Below, one piece after another: positions 1 through 9,900 of a stretch of DNA of 55,277 nucleotides (positions are counted from its first letter, which is position 1; every line of letters begins with the position of its first letter). Made by a program: the position numbers and the translations under genes. The DNA lies in NCBI GenBank assembly GCA_007134735.1, contig SLKG01000060.1, forward strand, positions 1-55,277. The letters run 5' to 3'. Source of the stretch: Kiritimatiellia bacterium (GTDB lineage Bacteria > Verrucomicrobiota > Kiritimatiellia > SLAD01). Below the pieces are notes generated by a model. It searched no databases and was not told where the DNA came from. It saw nothing but the letters and a program-made list of their open reading frames with translations.

Positions 1-21
1 CGGCCGCCTGAATGCTGCAAA

Positions 22-58
22 TAAAAACCGCCCGGGATAGGTTCCCGGACGGTTTTCG
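22..58 (-). terminator. Rho-independent terminator of the RRM gene
   Basis: On the minus strand, just after the RRM stop codon, an inverted repeat with arms of about 14 nt (AAAACCG-CCGGGA type, one mismatch) encloses a short loop and runs into GGTTTTTATTT. A strong stem followed by a T-run is the classical intrinsic terminator layout. Confidence 0.85.
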
Positions 59-74
59 TATTGCTGGGTTATGA

Positions 75-338
75 TCAGGAACGCGGAGGGCGATCTTCGC
101 GCGGACGCGCTTCGTTGACCCGGACGGAACGGCCGGCAATTTCCTGATCGTTCAAGGCCTCAATGGCTTTCTGGGCTTCTTCGTTATTCGGCATTTCCAC
201 GAAACCGAAACCCCGCGAACGACCGGTGAATTTATCACGGATCACCTGAGCGGAAGACACCTGGCCATGCGTCTCGAAGGCCTGACGCAGATCATCATCC
301 GACGCCTGGTAGGATAGGTTTCCTACATATATATTCAC
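75..338 (-). CDS. RRM-domain RNA-binding protein (87 aa)
   Basis: A single RNA recognition motif fills the protein. RNP2 is IYVGNL at residues 3-8 and RNP1 is RGFGFVEM at about 42-49, followed by a short charged tail (EARPREDRPPRS). The ORF track gives 248 aa, but homology begins at a GTG (position 338) preceded by AAGGAG at a good distance, so the upstream 160 residues are not coding. Bacterial single-RRM proteins of this size bind single-stranded RNA and are often cold-induced in cyanobacteria and PVC bacteria; the exact targets are unknown. A clear intrinsic terminator follows, so the gene is probably monocistronic. Confidence 0.93.
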   Translation of the reverse strand: MNIYVGNLSYQASDDDLRQAFETHGQVSSAQVIRDKFTGRSRGFGFVEMPNNEEAQKAIEALNDQEIAGRSVRVNEARPREDRPPRS

Positions 339-597
339 GAACGTACTCCTTAACTTCGGCCGCATTTTCCACCCGTCACCTGGCCGGCAGCCTTCAGCCC
401 TTGGAACGGAACAACCATCCAGTTTGCTTGCGCCCGAGGGCCTTCCACAAACCATATGCGCAAACGGTATGAAAATCGCGCGTATGAATGCAAGCAGAAA
501 TATCGGCAGAAACACGGCGGCGGCCGATGGGCGCCAAATAGCCGCACTATTCATTCCGATGTGCGAGCGGGGCAGACTCGCCGGTCTTTTCGAAGAC
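339..597. other. Long leader / intergenic region upstream of the RRM gene
   Basis: About 260 nt separate the RRM start from the next gene on the same strand. No convincing ORF is present once the shadow frames are discounted. A small hairpin with a TTCG loop (GTCTT-TTCG-AAGAC) lies near 583-597, beside the end of the upstream lipoprotein gene. The rest could be a long 5' leader, which is common for cold-induced RNA-binding proteins, but I see no recognisable motif that proves this. Confidence 0.4.
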
Positions 598-3500
598 TTA
601 TTCCACCGCTTCAACCGCTGAGACCGCCACGTATTCGAGGGGTTCGCCAAATGAGCCCACTCCCCGTAAATAGGGCCTGACGCGCAAAACCCCCTCGTCC
701 GCAACGGTCCAGGAAATGGTGATGGCCTGCCCGAAAGCAAGATCCTGGTCAATCCGGATAAAGTGAGGCCGGCGTTCCGGATGCTTGACTTGCACCCACA
801 CGGTCCGGTCCGTTTCATCACGGGACGCCATCCAGCGCGCTGGACCTGTATTGATCAATTCCGCGCGAATGCGTTGCCGGGGACGGACACGAAATGGTTT
901 TCCGGGTGTCCGGTCAACATACTGCCCGTCAATCTCCACGCGGCCCCATTCCGCGTTCACCTGTTCCATGGGGGCCGGGGCCGCATAGGGTTGTTTGCCG
1001 ACGGCATACAATGCGAGATCGGTAACCGGCTTGTTGAATCCCAACGGGCGCACTTCCTCCATACGGCCGGCCGCGGTTTCCTCCCGATATATACCCTTCC
1101 ACACATCCCACAGATCAAGCAAACCGCCCCTCCCCACGGAGCGATCAATCTCCCGCCCCCCCCATGCCGGGGGCGTACCCCGTTCGTCTCGCATCCGGCT
1201 CGCGGCCCGGCGGTACGCCATCTCTACCGGACGCCATGTTCCATCCGGATTCACCAGACCATAATCCGTGGGCCGATATTCATCGAACCGCGGTGAATAC
1301 GCCCGACTCAGCCCGCCAAGGGACTGACTTTTAAACACAAGCTCGTGCATATGTTCATGTACCGATGCCTGATAATCCAGATCGTTTTGAGCCGGCTCAA
1401 GCGGCAGGGGAGAGCCGAATCGTTTCCATACCACCGGCTTCCGGTCACTTACCCCCCGTGCATACGCGGCCAGGAATCCGGCCTCCATGAACCGGGATCG
1501 ATCCCCCGTCAACCCTTCCACGCAAAGCGTCAGGATATCCAGATGAACCGCGCCGGCCGCCGGATCAATCGCCGTAGCCGGATCATCATTCAATACCGAT
1601 ACACACGCCGTTAAAAGCGGTTGGACCCCTTCGTTTCGCAGGGATCTCGTCATATACCCGTATGTCCGGCTTGTATAATCCTCCATGAAACGCCGGTAGG
1701 CCACGCGGGCGGCGCGGTCCGAGTCCGCCCGCTCAACGGGACCGTTCCGATGGTCCCGGGCGTGGAAGGTACCCGGCCGGCCAAGAGAGACGGGAGGGGC
1801 CGTAAGACGGCCTTCGTGTTTCCATAAGGGTTGTCCAAGGACCCGTTCGGCATGCTCCGTGGAACCGAATTGCTCTTGCACCCAGCGCTCCCACGCCTCA
1901 TCCAGGCGTTTGGCGGTCCCGGCTTTGTTCCGGTCATACTTCAAGCCGATATCAAGTGAAAATACGTTTGGCTTTTCGTCTAAACCCGCGGCCTGTATCA
2001 TACGAAGCATACCCGGAATATCCGGTTGATTGATCACCGGCCCGGCAAACCGCACCAGAACCCACAGTCCGTGAGCATCGGCCTCTTCGATAAAGTACCT
2101 GAGTTGTGACGCCTGATCCTTATGCCGATACTCCACCGACACCGCATTCAACCCGGTATCCCGCATCCGCGCCAGATCACGCCGAATCATATACGGCTGG
2201 AAGTGTTCAAGATCCAGCCACTGAGCATCCGTATCCCCGGCCGGAACAGGCGCTTCGTATCGAGCGCCCAGCAGCGAGACCAGAATCCGCTCCCACAATA
2301 CACGTGATCCCACAACGCGGGGTCTCTCCCTGGAAATGGCCGCAGACTCCGGCTTCAGCACCTTGATGGGCTGGATGATTTCGTCATAAATTCGGCCGGC
2401 ATATCCCACATCCTCCAGAACAAGACGAAAATAGTAATCTTCGGCTTCCTCCCCCCGGGCCGGAGCAACACCCAACGTAAAAAACAAGGGCTCCTCTTGC
2501 ATTCGCGCATCAGCCGGCCGCATGGGAGAAGACACGGTTCGCCGAAGGATATTCCCATGCCGGTCCAGCAATTCCGCCGCCACCCGCAATATCCCTTCGT
2601 CGCTTTTCCCCGTTGTGAAACGCGTCGTCAATTGAAAGCGTTCCCCGGGCCGAAAGATGTACTTCCCGGAACCGGCTTGATAGAGAAAGCGTTCGTCTTG
2701 AAGCGCCTGAACCGTCTCGGCAACCATGGACGCCATGGCGCTACGCGTGGCGCGGCTGTAGTCCATGCCGATCCACCCCGCCTTGCGCAGCGGACCCGAT
2801 GCCCGGGGCTCAATATGCAGGGAGGCCGCCCAACCCAGATGCCGGGCCTGCTCGTCGAGCAGTTCGTACAGCGGGACCAGGCGTTTCGCCGGCACCGATT
2901 CGCCCCCAATCCCCGGCGACCGGGGGAACGGACTTTGTATCCGGGCGCCTCGCACACGGTTTGTTACGGTTCCGCACCATGACCGGATACGAATTCCCTC
3001 GGTTTCATAAGACCCCGTCGGTCCCAATCCATATCCCAGGCCGGGCCATCCGGCGCCCTCCTCTCTCGACCGCGGATCCCGGGCTATCCGTACATCCGAA
3101 AGACCATACCGATGATCCCCCGGCCATTGTGGGGCTACATCGTTGTGCAGCCCGACCGAAAGATGGCGCAACTCCGAAAGACGCAAGCGCGCTCCATCCA
3201 CGGGCTCTCCGTCCACCCGGATGAAATCCGTTTCATGGAACACAAATCGCGTCCACTGAGGCCCTACCGTAAAAACCCGTTGCCAAACAGATCCCTTCCA
3301 ATCCTCGCATTCCATGACCAGCGAGCTCGTTCTCGAATCACCCCGCGCCATGAAGATCAGCGTGTTTTCCTCCGCATCCACGCGTTCGGGCTCAAGATCA
3401 AAAGTCCACATGCGATCCCAAAGATCCAGCGCCTCGACTTCCACTTCAATTCCCGGCCAGGGCAAACGGTGATCCCGCGCCACACGAACCGTCCCCCGTA

Positions 3501-4014
3501 CCGTTCCATCATTGTTCTCATGACGCCACAACTGCACGGTGGAAAGACCGGGCACCTCGCGGGCCTGCTCAAACAGTATGTCATGATCCTCTCTCCCGGT
3601 AACCCATTCCCCCTCTTTGCGCCGTACCTGCTCACTAAACGGTGCGCGGCCGACAAGAATCAACGAGCCGCCCTGTTCGTAATATCCCTCAAGAACAGAC
3701 CGGAATTCCTCGGGAAATAGAGCCGCATCGGGAATCAGCAGCACACGGTTCTCCTCAAGGCACCGCCGGGTCACTTCTTCGAAGGCGGACATCGGGGCCC
3801 TTTCCGCCTGCGGTACGATATCCGCCAGCAAAGCCAACATGGCCTCCGTATTCGGTCCCGAAAGCGCCGGAACCACCACGGTTACATGGTCGGAGGGCAC
3901 CACGACGGCTATCTCCGGATCCCGTAACGCACAGGCCGACAACAGCAGAACGAGAATCAACCCCGGATAAAAACCGGAACCACACACGTTATCTCTCTTC
4001 ATCCGATTCCTCAT
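598..4014 (-). CDS. Large lipoprotein with a putative glycoside-hydrolase-like (TIM-barrel) domain
   Basis: 1138 aa. A signal peptide ends in a lipobox (LLLSAC, Cys near residue 28), so the protein should be lipid-anchored in the envelope. Residues of about 40-140 resemble the class-I-amidotransferase-like fold seen in beta-galactosidase-type proteins (YYEQGGSLILVGRA). A beta-rich, carbohydrate-binding-like stretch follows to about 345. Residues of about 600-930 look like a hydrolase barrel (MRDTGLNAVSVEYRHKDQ; FIEEADAHGLWVLVRF). I cannot assign catalytic acids or a family, so substrate and activity are open. Its ATG overlaps the recN stop (ATGA), implying translational coupling to an unrelated DNA-repair gene. 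An alternative ATG lies four codons downstream. Confidence 0.6.
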   Translation of the reverse strand: MRNRMKRDNVCGSGFYPGLILVLLLSACALRDPEIAVVVPSDHVTVVVPALSGPNTEAMLALLADIVPQAERAPMSAFEEVTRRCLEENRVLLIPDAALFPEEFRSVLEGYYEQGGSLILVGRAPFSEQVRRKEGEWVTGREDHDILFEQAREVPGLSTVQLWRHENNDGTVRGTVRVARDHRLPWPGIEVEVEALDLWDRMWTFDLEPERVDAEENTLIFMARGDSRTSSLVMECEDWKGSVWQRVFTVGPQWTRFVFHETDFIRVDGEPVDGARLRLSELRHLSVGLHNDVAPQWPGDHRYGLSDVRIARDPRSREEGAGWPGLGYGLGPTGSYETEGIRIRSWCGTVTNRVRGARIQSPFPRSPGIGGESVPAKRLVPLYELLDEQARHLGWAASLHIEPRASGPLRKAGWIGMDYSRATRSAMASMVAETVQALQDERFLYQAGSGKYIFRPGERFQLTTRFTTGKSDEGILRVAAELLDRHGNILRRTVSSPMRPADARMQEEPLFFTLGVAPARGEEAEDYYFRLVLEDVGYAGRIYDEIIQPIKVLKPESAAISRERPRVVGSRVLWERILVSLLGARYEAPVPAGDTDAQWLDLEHFQPYMIRRDLARMRDTGLNAVSVEYRHKDQASQLRYFIEEADAHGLWVLVRFAGPVINQPDIPGMLRMIQAAGLDEKPNVFSLDIGLKYDRNKAGTAKRLDEAWERWVQEQFGSTEHAERVLGQPLWKHEGRLTAPPVSLGRPGTFHARDHRNGPVERADSDRAARVAYRRFMEDYTSRTYGYMTRSLRNEGVQPLLTACVSVLNDDPATAIDPAAGAVHLDILTLCVEGLTGDRSRFMEAGFLAAYARGVSDRKPVVWKRFGSPLPLEPAQNDLDYQASVHEHMHELVFKSQSLGGLSRAYSPRFDEYRPTDYGLVNPDGTWRPVEMAYRRAASRMRDERGTPPAWGGREIDRSVGRGGLLDLWDVWKGIYREETAAGRMEEVRPLGFNKPVTDLALYAVGKQPYAAPAPMEQVNAEWGRVEIDGQYVDRTPGKPFRVRPRQRIRAELINTGPARWMASRDETDRTVWVQVKHPERRPHFIRIDQDLAFGQAITISWTVADEGVLRVRPYLRGVGSFGEPLEYVAVSAVEAVE

Positions 4015-5675
4015 AACGTCCTGGCCAGCAGTTCGCGCGCATGTTTCACGGTTACCCCCGTCGGATCCTTGCCGCCCAGCATACGCGCCAATTCGTCCAC
4101 ACGTTGCGATTCGTCGAGATGCGCCACCCCGGTAAAGGTCCGACCTTCACGCACCGACTTGGTCACTGCGAAATGCGCATGGCCCATCGAGGCCACCTGG
4201 GGCAAATGGGTAATGCAGATCACCTGGTGATGCCCGGCCACCGCGGCGAGTTTCTGTCCTACCGATCCGGCGATCTCCCCGCCGACATTCGCGTCGATCT
4301 CGTCAAAGACCAGGATGGGAATCCGATCGTGTTTGGCCAGCACGGTCTTGGTGGCCAGCATCACCCGCGATATCTCCCCGCTGGACGCGATCTGCCGAAG
4401 GGGCCGCATGGATTCGCCCACATTCGGTTCGAATCCAAATTCAATTTCATCCATCCCGTCGGCGCGCGGCTCCGACGCTTGTAACGAGACCGAGAACGTG
4501 CCATCGGGAAAACCCAGATCGTTGAGTTCAGCCGTGATATCCCGCGCCAGTTGCCCGGCCGCTTTCGCGCGCTTCTCATGCAATTGCCCGCCCTCCTTCC
4601 GGAGCGCCGCATCCAACCGCTCGATCTCCCGGTCCATCTCTTCCAGGCGTTCGCCGCGGGACTGGAGATCCTCCAGCTTTTTCCGGTTGGTTTCCAGCGC
4701 CGCCAGCACGTCCGGTACCGTCGGGCCGTATTTGCGTTTCATCCGTTGATACTCGGTCATGCGCTGATCCATCCATTCCATTCGCGCCGGATCGGCGTCC
4801 AATTGAGCGGCCATTCGGCTGATCTCCACCGCCAGCTCCTGGACGCGGGCGGCCATGACGCGCAGGTCCTCCCTCCACGTCTCCGCTTCGGGATGAAGAC
4901 GCGATAGTTCATCCAACGCGCGTTGCGCGGAAGCCATCGCGTTGAACGCCGACTCATCGTTTTCCGACAGTACACGGACCGCATCGCCGGAGAGTTCCAG
5001 TATGCGCTGTGCATGACCCAACAAGGCGTGATCCCGTTCCACCTGCTTCTCCTCTTCCTCGGACAACGCGGCTTGTTCAAGCTCCTTCACGCGATGTTTC
5101 AGCACGTCCGCCCGGGCTTCCAAATCCTCGTCGTCCGCCATAAGCTCCGTGCGTCTGGCGATCCGCTCCGCCCGTTCGCGGTACTGCTTTTCATAACGTT
5201 CCCGCTCTTTCCATAGGTGTCCGAACGAATCGAGAATATCGAGTTGGGCGTCCTGATGCAGAAGTGATTGATGATCATGCGGTCCGTGCATGTCCACGAG
5301 TCGATCCCCCAGGCGTTTGAGCACCTGAAGCGTCACCGGACTGTCGTTGACCAGGATCGATCCCGAACCCGAAGTCCGGACGATCCGCCGGATGATCAAT
5401 TGACCGTTTTCACACGAAGACAATCCGCATTCCTCGAGTATCAGATCGATTTCCGCCGAATCCGGCAGCTCGAACACCGCCTCCGCACCACAGGCGTCTT
5501 CGCCCGTCCGAATTAACGACTTGTCCGCCCGCTCGCCCAGGAGAAGCCCCAGCGCGCCGATCAGAATCGACTTCCCCGCGCCCGTTTCCCCGGTGATCAT
5601 GTTTAGACCGGGGCGAAATTCCACCTGTAGATGGTCCACCAGCGCAAGGTTCTTGATGCGCAATACGGTCAGCAT
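4011..5675 (-). CDS. recN: DNA repair protein RecN
   Basis: 554 aa, the usual RecN length. This SMC-like ATPase acts in double-strand-break repair, loading and bridging DNA with RecA. Walker A is GETGAGKSIL at about residues 29-38. The middle is a long heptad-rich coiled coil (about 150-370). The ABC signature region (SSGEISRVMLATKTVLA) and Walker B (ILVFDEIDANVGG) follow, with the D-loop/H-loop area ITHLPQVAS. The ATG is preceded by AAAAGGA. The 3' end overlaps the following lipoprotein gene by four bases. I found no SOS-box-like palindrome that I would trust upstream; that space instead begins a REP-rich gap. Confidence 0.97.
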   Translation of the reverse strand: MLTVLRIKNLALVDHLQVEFRPGLNMITGETGAGKSILIGALGLLLGERADKSLIRTGEDACGAEAVFELPDSAEIDLILEECGLSSCENGQLIIRRIVRTSGSGSILVNDSPVTLQVLKRLGDRLVDMHGPHDHQSLLHQDAQLDILDSFGHLWKERERYEKQYRERAERIARRTELMADDEDLEARADVLKHRVKELEQAALSEEEEKQVERDHALLGHAQRILELSGDAVRVLSENDESAFNAMASAQRALDELSRLHPEAETWREDLRVMAARVQELAVEISRMAAQLDADPARMEWMDQRMTEYQRMKRKYGPTVPDVLAALETNRKKLEDLQSRGERLEEMDREIERLDAALRKEGGQLHEKRAKAAGQLARDITAELNDLGFPDGTFSVSLQASEPRADGMDEIEFGFEPNVGESMRPLRQIASSGEISRVMLATKTVLAKHDRIPILVFDEIDANVGGEIAGSVGQKLAAVAGHHQVICITHLPQVASMGHAHFAVTKSVREGRTFTGVAHLDESQRVDELARMLGGKDPTGVTVKHARELLARTL

Positions 5676-5787
5676 ACTTGGTCCTTTTGAGAGTCGGATC
5701 GTATCACGAATAGATGATCACTATGTAGAGCAGTTCGCTGATAAAGTCAATGAACGCGACAGGTCACCCGCGCGAATATGTAGCCGT

Positions 5788-6020
5788 CCGGGCCGCGCAA
5801 GCGCGGCCCCTACAACAGGCAGCTCACGCCGGCATGTAGGGGCTTCGCTCTTGTCACGGCGGAACCCGTTCCGTGACTGCGGGACGGGACAAAGACGGAT
5901 GCGATGCCACTTTGAACCACTAAAACGCATGGAACCCATCCGGGCCGCGCAAGCGCGGCCCCTACGACGGGCAGCTCACGCCGGCATGTAGGGGCTTCGC
6001 TTGCGAAGCCCACTGAAATC
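5788..6020. repeat. Two REP/BIME-type hairpin pairs with GTAG ends
   Basis: Two copies of an element, at about 5788-5845 and 5937-6010. Each begins with a perfect hairpin GGGCCGCGC-AA-GCGCGGCCC directly followed by CTAC, and is then followed by an inverted unit starting GTAGGGGCTTCGC. On the opposite strand the first unit reads GTAG plus hairpin. Conserved GTAG at the foot of a palindrome is the hallmark of REP sequences processed by RAYT proteins. A third copy of the first hairpin lies at 6720-6746, on the other side of the transposase gene. No gene is visible between recN and the transposase. Confidence 0.85.
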
Positions 6021-6042
6021 CACCGAGGACCCTGTCCCCAAC

Positions 6043-6615
6043 TTATTCACCGATAGCCTCTCGCCGGAGACCGAATTTCTCGACATCGCACGTGATCCAC
6101 TCCTTCGGAGGATATAATTGGCTCTCCAACATCCCAAGGAAATCGAAATCCTCATTGGGATTTTGATACCAATAAGGCCATACTTCCTCACGAGAAAGCA
6201 ATTTCTCGCGATATGGATTCATGTAGATATAGAAGGCATAAGGATTGGCCAATTCATCCGGTCTTAAACGATGTTCATGAAAATCACGCTGCCATGTCAG
6301 GCCGGCTCCTTCTAGTATCGGCTTTGTTATCGCTTTCATTTTCCCTATCACTTGCCCAATTTGCAATCGACCTTTAAGGCGAAACAGCAGGTGAATATGA
6401 TCGGGCATTACAGTTGAGACCATGATGTTCATATCGCCATCCAACTGCATTCGGAACCATGAAAGCATCAATGACCCGGCAACGGGATCACACACGAGCT
6501 TTCGAGCCGGACGCTTACAGCAGCAGGTGAGGAAATACCTGGCTTCCGGAATAGAGAATCGTCCTTTGCGAAGCTGATCGGTTTTCCGTTCCGGTTGGAA
6601 TTTTGATGTCTTCAC
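6043..6615 (-). CDS. REP-associated tyrosine transposase (RAYT, IS200-like HUH family)
   Basis: A Y1 HUH transposase. The metal-binding HIH lies in TVMPDHIHLLFRLKG and the C-terminal helix with the nucleophilic tyrosine candidate is NPYAFYIYMNPYREKLL. The N-terminal region GRFSIPEARYFLTCC is typical of RAYTs. The ORF track starts at a TTG inside the flanking REP hairpin, which is implausible; I chose the internal GTG (about 190 aa), but the exact start is uncertain because no strong Shine-Dalgarno is visible. Family members excise and mobilise REP sequences using the GTAG/hairpin signal. Matching REPs lie on both sides of the gene. No terminal inverted repeats of an ordinary insertion sequence are present, as expected for a domesticated RAYT. 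Confidence 0.88.
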   Translation of the reverse strand: MKTSKFQPERKTDQLRKGRFSIPEARYFLTCCCKRPARKLVCDPVAGSLMLSWFRMQLDGDMNIMVSTVMPDHIHLLFRLKGRLQIGQVIGKMKAITKPILEGAGLTWQRDFHEHRLRPDELANPYAFYIYMNPYREKLLSREEVWPYWYQNPNEDFDFLGMLESQLYPPKEWITCDVEKFGLRREAIGE

Positions 6616-6719
6616 CGCATACACCCCCTGTTGAATTTGAACGGAATGAAACCCCTCATACCACAAACGGGCGTCGATCGCGACGCCTGGAAAAATCCAA
6701 CACCACGCATGGGGGCCAT

Positions 6720-6746
6720 CCGGGCCGCGCAAGCGCGGCCCCTACA
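6720..6746. repeat. Third REP hairpin copy, upstream flank of the RAYT gene
   Basis: The same GGGCCGCGC-AA-GCGCGGCCC hairpin followed by CCTAC as at 5.8 and 5.94 kb. It is also preceded by a similar CAT...CATC context. It sits between the transposase gene and the tRNA-Met promoter. Confidence 0.85.
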
Positions 6747-6760
6747 ACAGGCCCCCGGCA

Positions 6761-6789
6761 TTGACAAACCGGGCGGGGTCGCCTAGCGT
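6761..6789 (+). promoter_or_regulatory. Promoter of tRNA-Met
   Basis: TTGACA, a 17-nt spacer and TAGCGT, followed about 18 nt later by the mature tRNA 5' end. The perfect -35 and spacing make this a credible housekeeping sigma promoter. Confidence 0.7.
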
Positions 6790-6807
6790 ACGGTATTCCC
6801 TGTCCAT

Positions 6808-6881
6808 GGCGGAGTAGCTCAGTTGGTCAGAGCAGCGGAATCATAATCCGCGTGTCGTGGGTTCGAGTCCCACCTCCGCCA
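6808..6881 (+). tRNA. tRNA-Met (CAT anticodon), elongator type
   Basis: 74 nt cloverleaf. Acceptor GGCGGAG pairs with CTCCGCC, the D arm is AGCTCAGTTGGTCAGAGC, the anticodon stem GCGGA/TCCGC encloses loop ATCATAA with anticodon CAT, and the T arm is GTGGGTTCGAGTCCCAC. The discriminator is A and CCA is not encoded. Position 1-72 is a G-C pair and the anticodon stem lacks the GGG/CCC run, so it is not the initiator. A tRNA-Ile2 with lysidine-modified CAT cannot be excluded from sequence alone. Confidence 0.92.
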
Positions 6882-6938
6882 GATCAAAGGGTATGTTCCA
6901 GAAAATATTCAGCCGCCCCGCGATCTACAGGCCTCTCT

Positions 6939-9900
6939 CTAACCGCCCGTATTGTGACGGACACTTCCGGTAACCGCCCGGCGCATACGAATCAGGGAAG
7001 TCCGGGCGTCCTCCTGCACTTCCGGCAACATGGGATCACCCCGTAAAAGGACATCGTCCAACAAGTCGATGGCTTCATGGATCATGCCCTCTTTTTCATA
7101 AATGAGCGCAGTGTAATATTTCGCATAGACATTACCGGGCTGCAGGCTGAGCGCCTGATCCAGGGCCTCCGCCGCCTCTTCCAACCGGTCCATTCGTAGC
7201 AGCACAAGTCCAAGCGTATGCCAGGCACTGCTCTGTTGCGGTTCCATCTCCACCGCCTCCCGGGCCAGCAACAGGGCTTCCTCGTACAGACCGCGCCGCT
7301 GCAAAAGCCATGCCAGATCGGTCAGCACCGCAAAATTCCGCTCCCGCCGCAAACTGGCCCGAAATGAGGATTCCGCCAGCAAATAATGCCCCGCATCGTA
7401 CTGAATCATACCGATGATGTAATTCGCGAGGAAGTTACCGGAATCCAGTCGAAGCAATTTTTCCGCCCGTTCCCGCGCCCGATCCTTTCGCGCATGCATC
7501 CGGTCATAACGAAGCAGCCATTCGAGAGCAGGGATATGATCGGGTTGTTGTTTCAACAGGTTTTCCAGTTGCGCCTCAGCGGCGTCATGCCGATCCGATG
7601 CCGCATACATCTGCGCCAGCACATAATGAATCCGGGGCTCCACGGAACCCATGCGCGTCAGACGGTTCACCGCATTCTCGAACTCATCCAAATCATCCTC
7701 TTCAAGCGCCAGCATACCGAGCGTCGCCCAGGCGCGGTGATGTTCCGGCTCCGTCCGGACCACCTGCCGCAACCGCGCACGCGCTTCGTCAACATGCCCC
7801 GTCAAGGCATCGAGCAACGCCGTCTCCACATCGATCTCGATCGGCGGTGCGTCCATCCCGGCCAGCCGGCCCAGATAAGCCCTGGCTGAATCGTAATCGC
7901 CCCGCGCCATGGTGATTTGAGCCAGGCCCAGCATGGCCTGCCAATTATGCGGATTGCGCTCAAGAATGCGCAACAAGGCCTGCTCTCCCTCTTCCGGACG
8001 CTTTTGGGCCACATACAACGCCGCCAGCAGAAGGTCCATCCGGTCGCCTTCCTCTCCCAAGGCCACGGCCCGCTCCAGTTCGCCCGCGGCAATATGCGGA
8101 CGCCCCGTCGCGGCCCAGGCATATCCCCGCCCGACATGCATTTCGGGAACGCGGACATATCCAAAATGATGCGATAAATTCCATACATTCAGCCCGAACT
8201 CCCGGCTCGCCGAAAGCTCCTCAAATTCCGCTTCGTAGCCGGCGGCCTCGAGATCGTCCTCCCGGCGGGCCAGCGAAATCAAGTTCAACAATGCGCTGAC
8301 ATTGTAGTCGTCCAGCCGGCGCGACCATTGATACGCGTCATATGCCAAATCCCCGCGCCCTAATTCATCCAACATGACACCAAGATTGTTCGCTACCTTG
8401 CCCAGATGCCGCCGGCCGTAACGCATATAGGGTTTCATATAGACGTTATCCGTCTCGAGCGCGGCGTCGCGCCACAACGCGCTCCAGAATTCCACATGCT
8501 CCGCGTATATCTGTTCCGGATCAATTGCGCCGGAATCTCTATGCCCCCTGAACACCATGACCTGGGGTACCGGATAATATTCATGCGAAAACCAAAGGTC
8601 GGGCGCGGACAGGATCATCAGGTCCTGCTCGATTTCCGGATGCATGGAAAACCATTCGTTGATCGCCGGCAATAAACCGATATTCGCCAGGTTCTTCAGG
8701 CGGGGTTCTTCAAAGAAAGAAGCCACGTACCGTAAATAATACGCGTCTCTTCCCATCCGGGGGTTCAATATATTCAGACGGATGCCCCGTTCGTGCGCAA
8801 TCAGTTGAACATTCGCATCCAAAACTCCGTCGGAAATCAGCCAGGTACGCCCTTCCATCCGGTCCAACAACTCATGCGCAAGCCGGTTGACCCCCTTTTC
8901 GGCTCGTCCATCGGCATCGGGAAGGCTTACGGGGATGACGGCCACCATTATCGCCCCGACCGCCGCCGGATAGACACCGCGCAACAGCCGTCGCACTCCC
9001 TGCATGCGCTTCTGTAAGGTGTTGTGTGCATGGAACTCCCGTCTGCGCCGAAACAGAACGACAAACCAATATCCCGCCACATAACCCGCCCATGAAGCCA
9101 TCAGCACATAGGGCGTGACCAGCATCCGGTCCGGCCCCAGCAGGCGGTGGGGAGCCAAACGGAAATTGTACAGAAGAAGAATCGCAAGCGCGGCAAGCAG
9201 TACATGCAATGCGTACGACCCAATCCGGGCCACCCGTTCATGAATGCCTTTCTTGGGCGCCATCACAATCAACCACGGCAACACGGCGATCATAAAAATC
9301 CACAACCATCCCAGTTGCGACATGTTTCGCCTGATTTCCTGGTACTGGTCACGCCAGATCATCCATACGGTTCCAAAGAAATGTTCCATCCCCGCCCAAT
9401 CGGCCGCGGGGCTGTTCCAGAATCGCCATGCCGCATACACATACAGCAGCAGGCCCGCCAGATAACAAAGCACAACCCGGGTCACCGGCCCAAAACCCAA
9501 CCAGCGCCACCGCCACATGGCCACAAACAACGCGAACGCAAAGATGGGCCCCACCATAATAAAGGTGGTAAATTCGACCGTTCCGATTCCATAGAGAATG
9601 ACGAACGGATATAAATGACGCGCCCGCCCCTCGCCCCAGAAACGAAGGAAGAGAAACGTCGCCAGAAGAAGCATGAGGATACTCAGCGATAACGGATGTG
9701 CCCGGTTGGAGACCATCCAGAACGGGGCGCTGAACGCCAGAAACAACGCAGCCGTCATACCGGACAACCCCTGGACCCACGCCGCGTTGAAATGCGCATG
9801 GTTCTCCTCCGCCGTACGATCATGGGGAATACGCGACACCAACTCGTACATCAACCACACGGAAAGCGCCCCGCATACCGCACTGAACGCGTTCGCCAGA

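Noticed and set aside
5676-5990. Short ORFs (65-156 aa) in the recN-RAYT gap
   Set aside because: They consist of translated REP hairpins and shadow frames.
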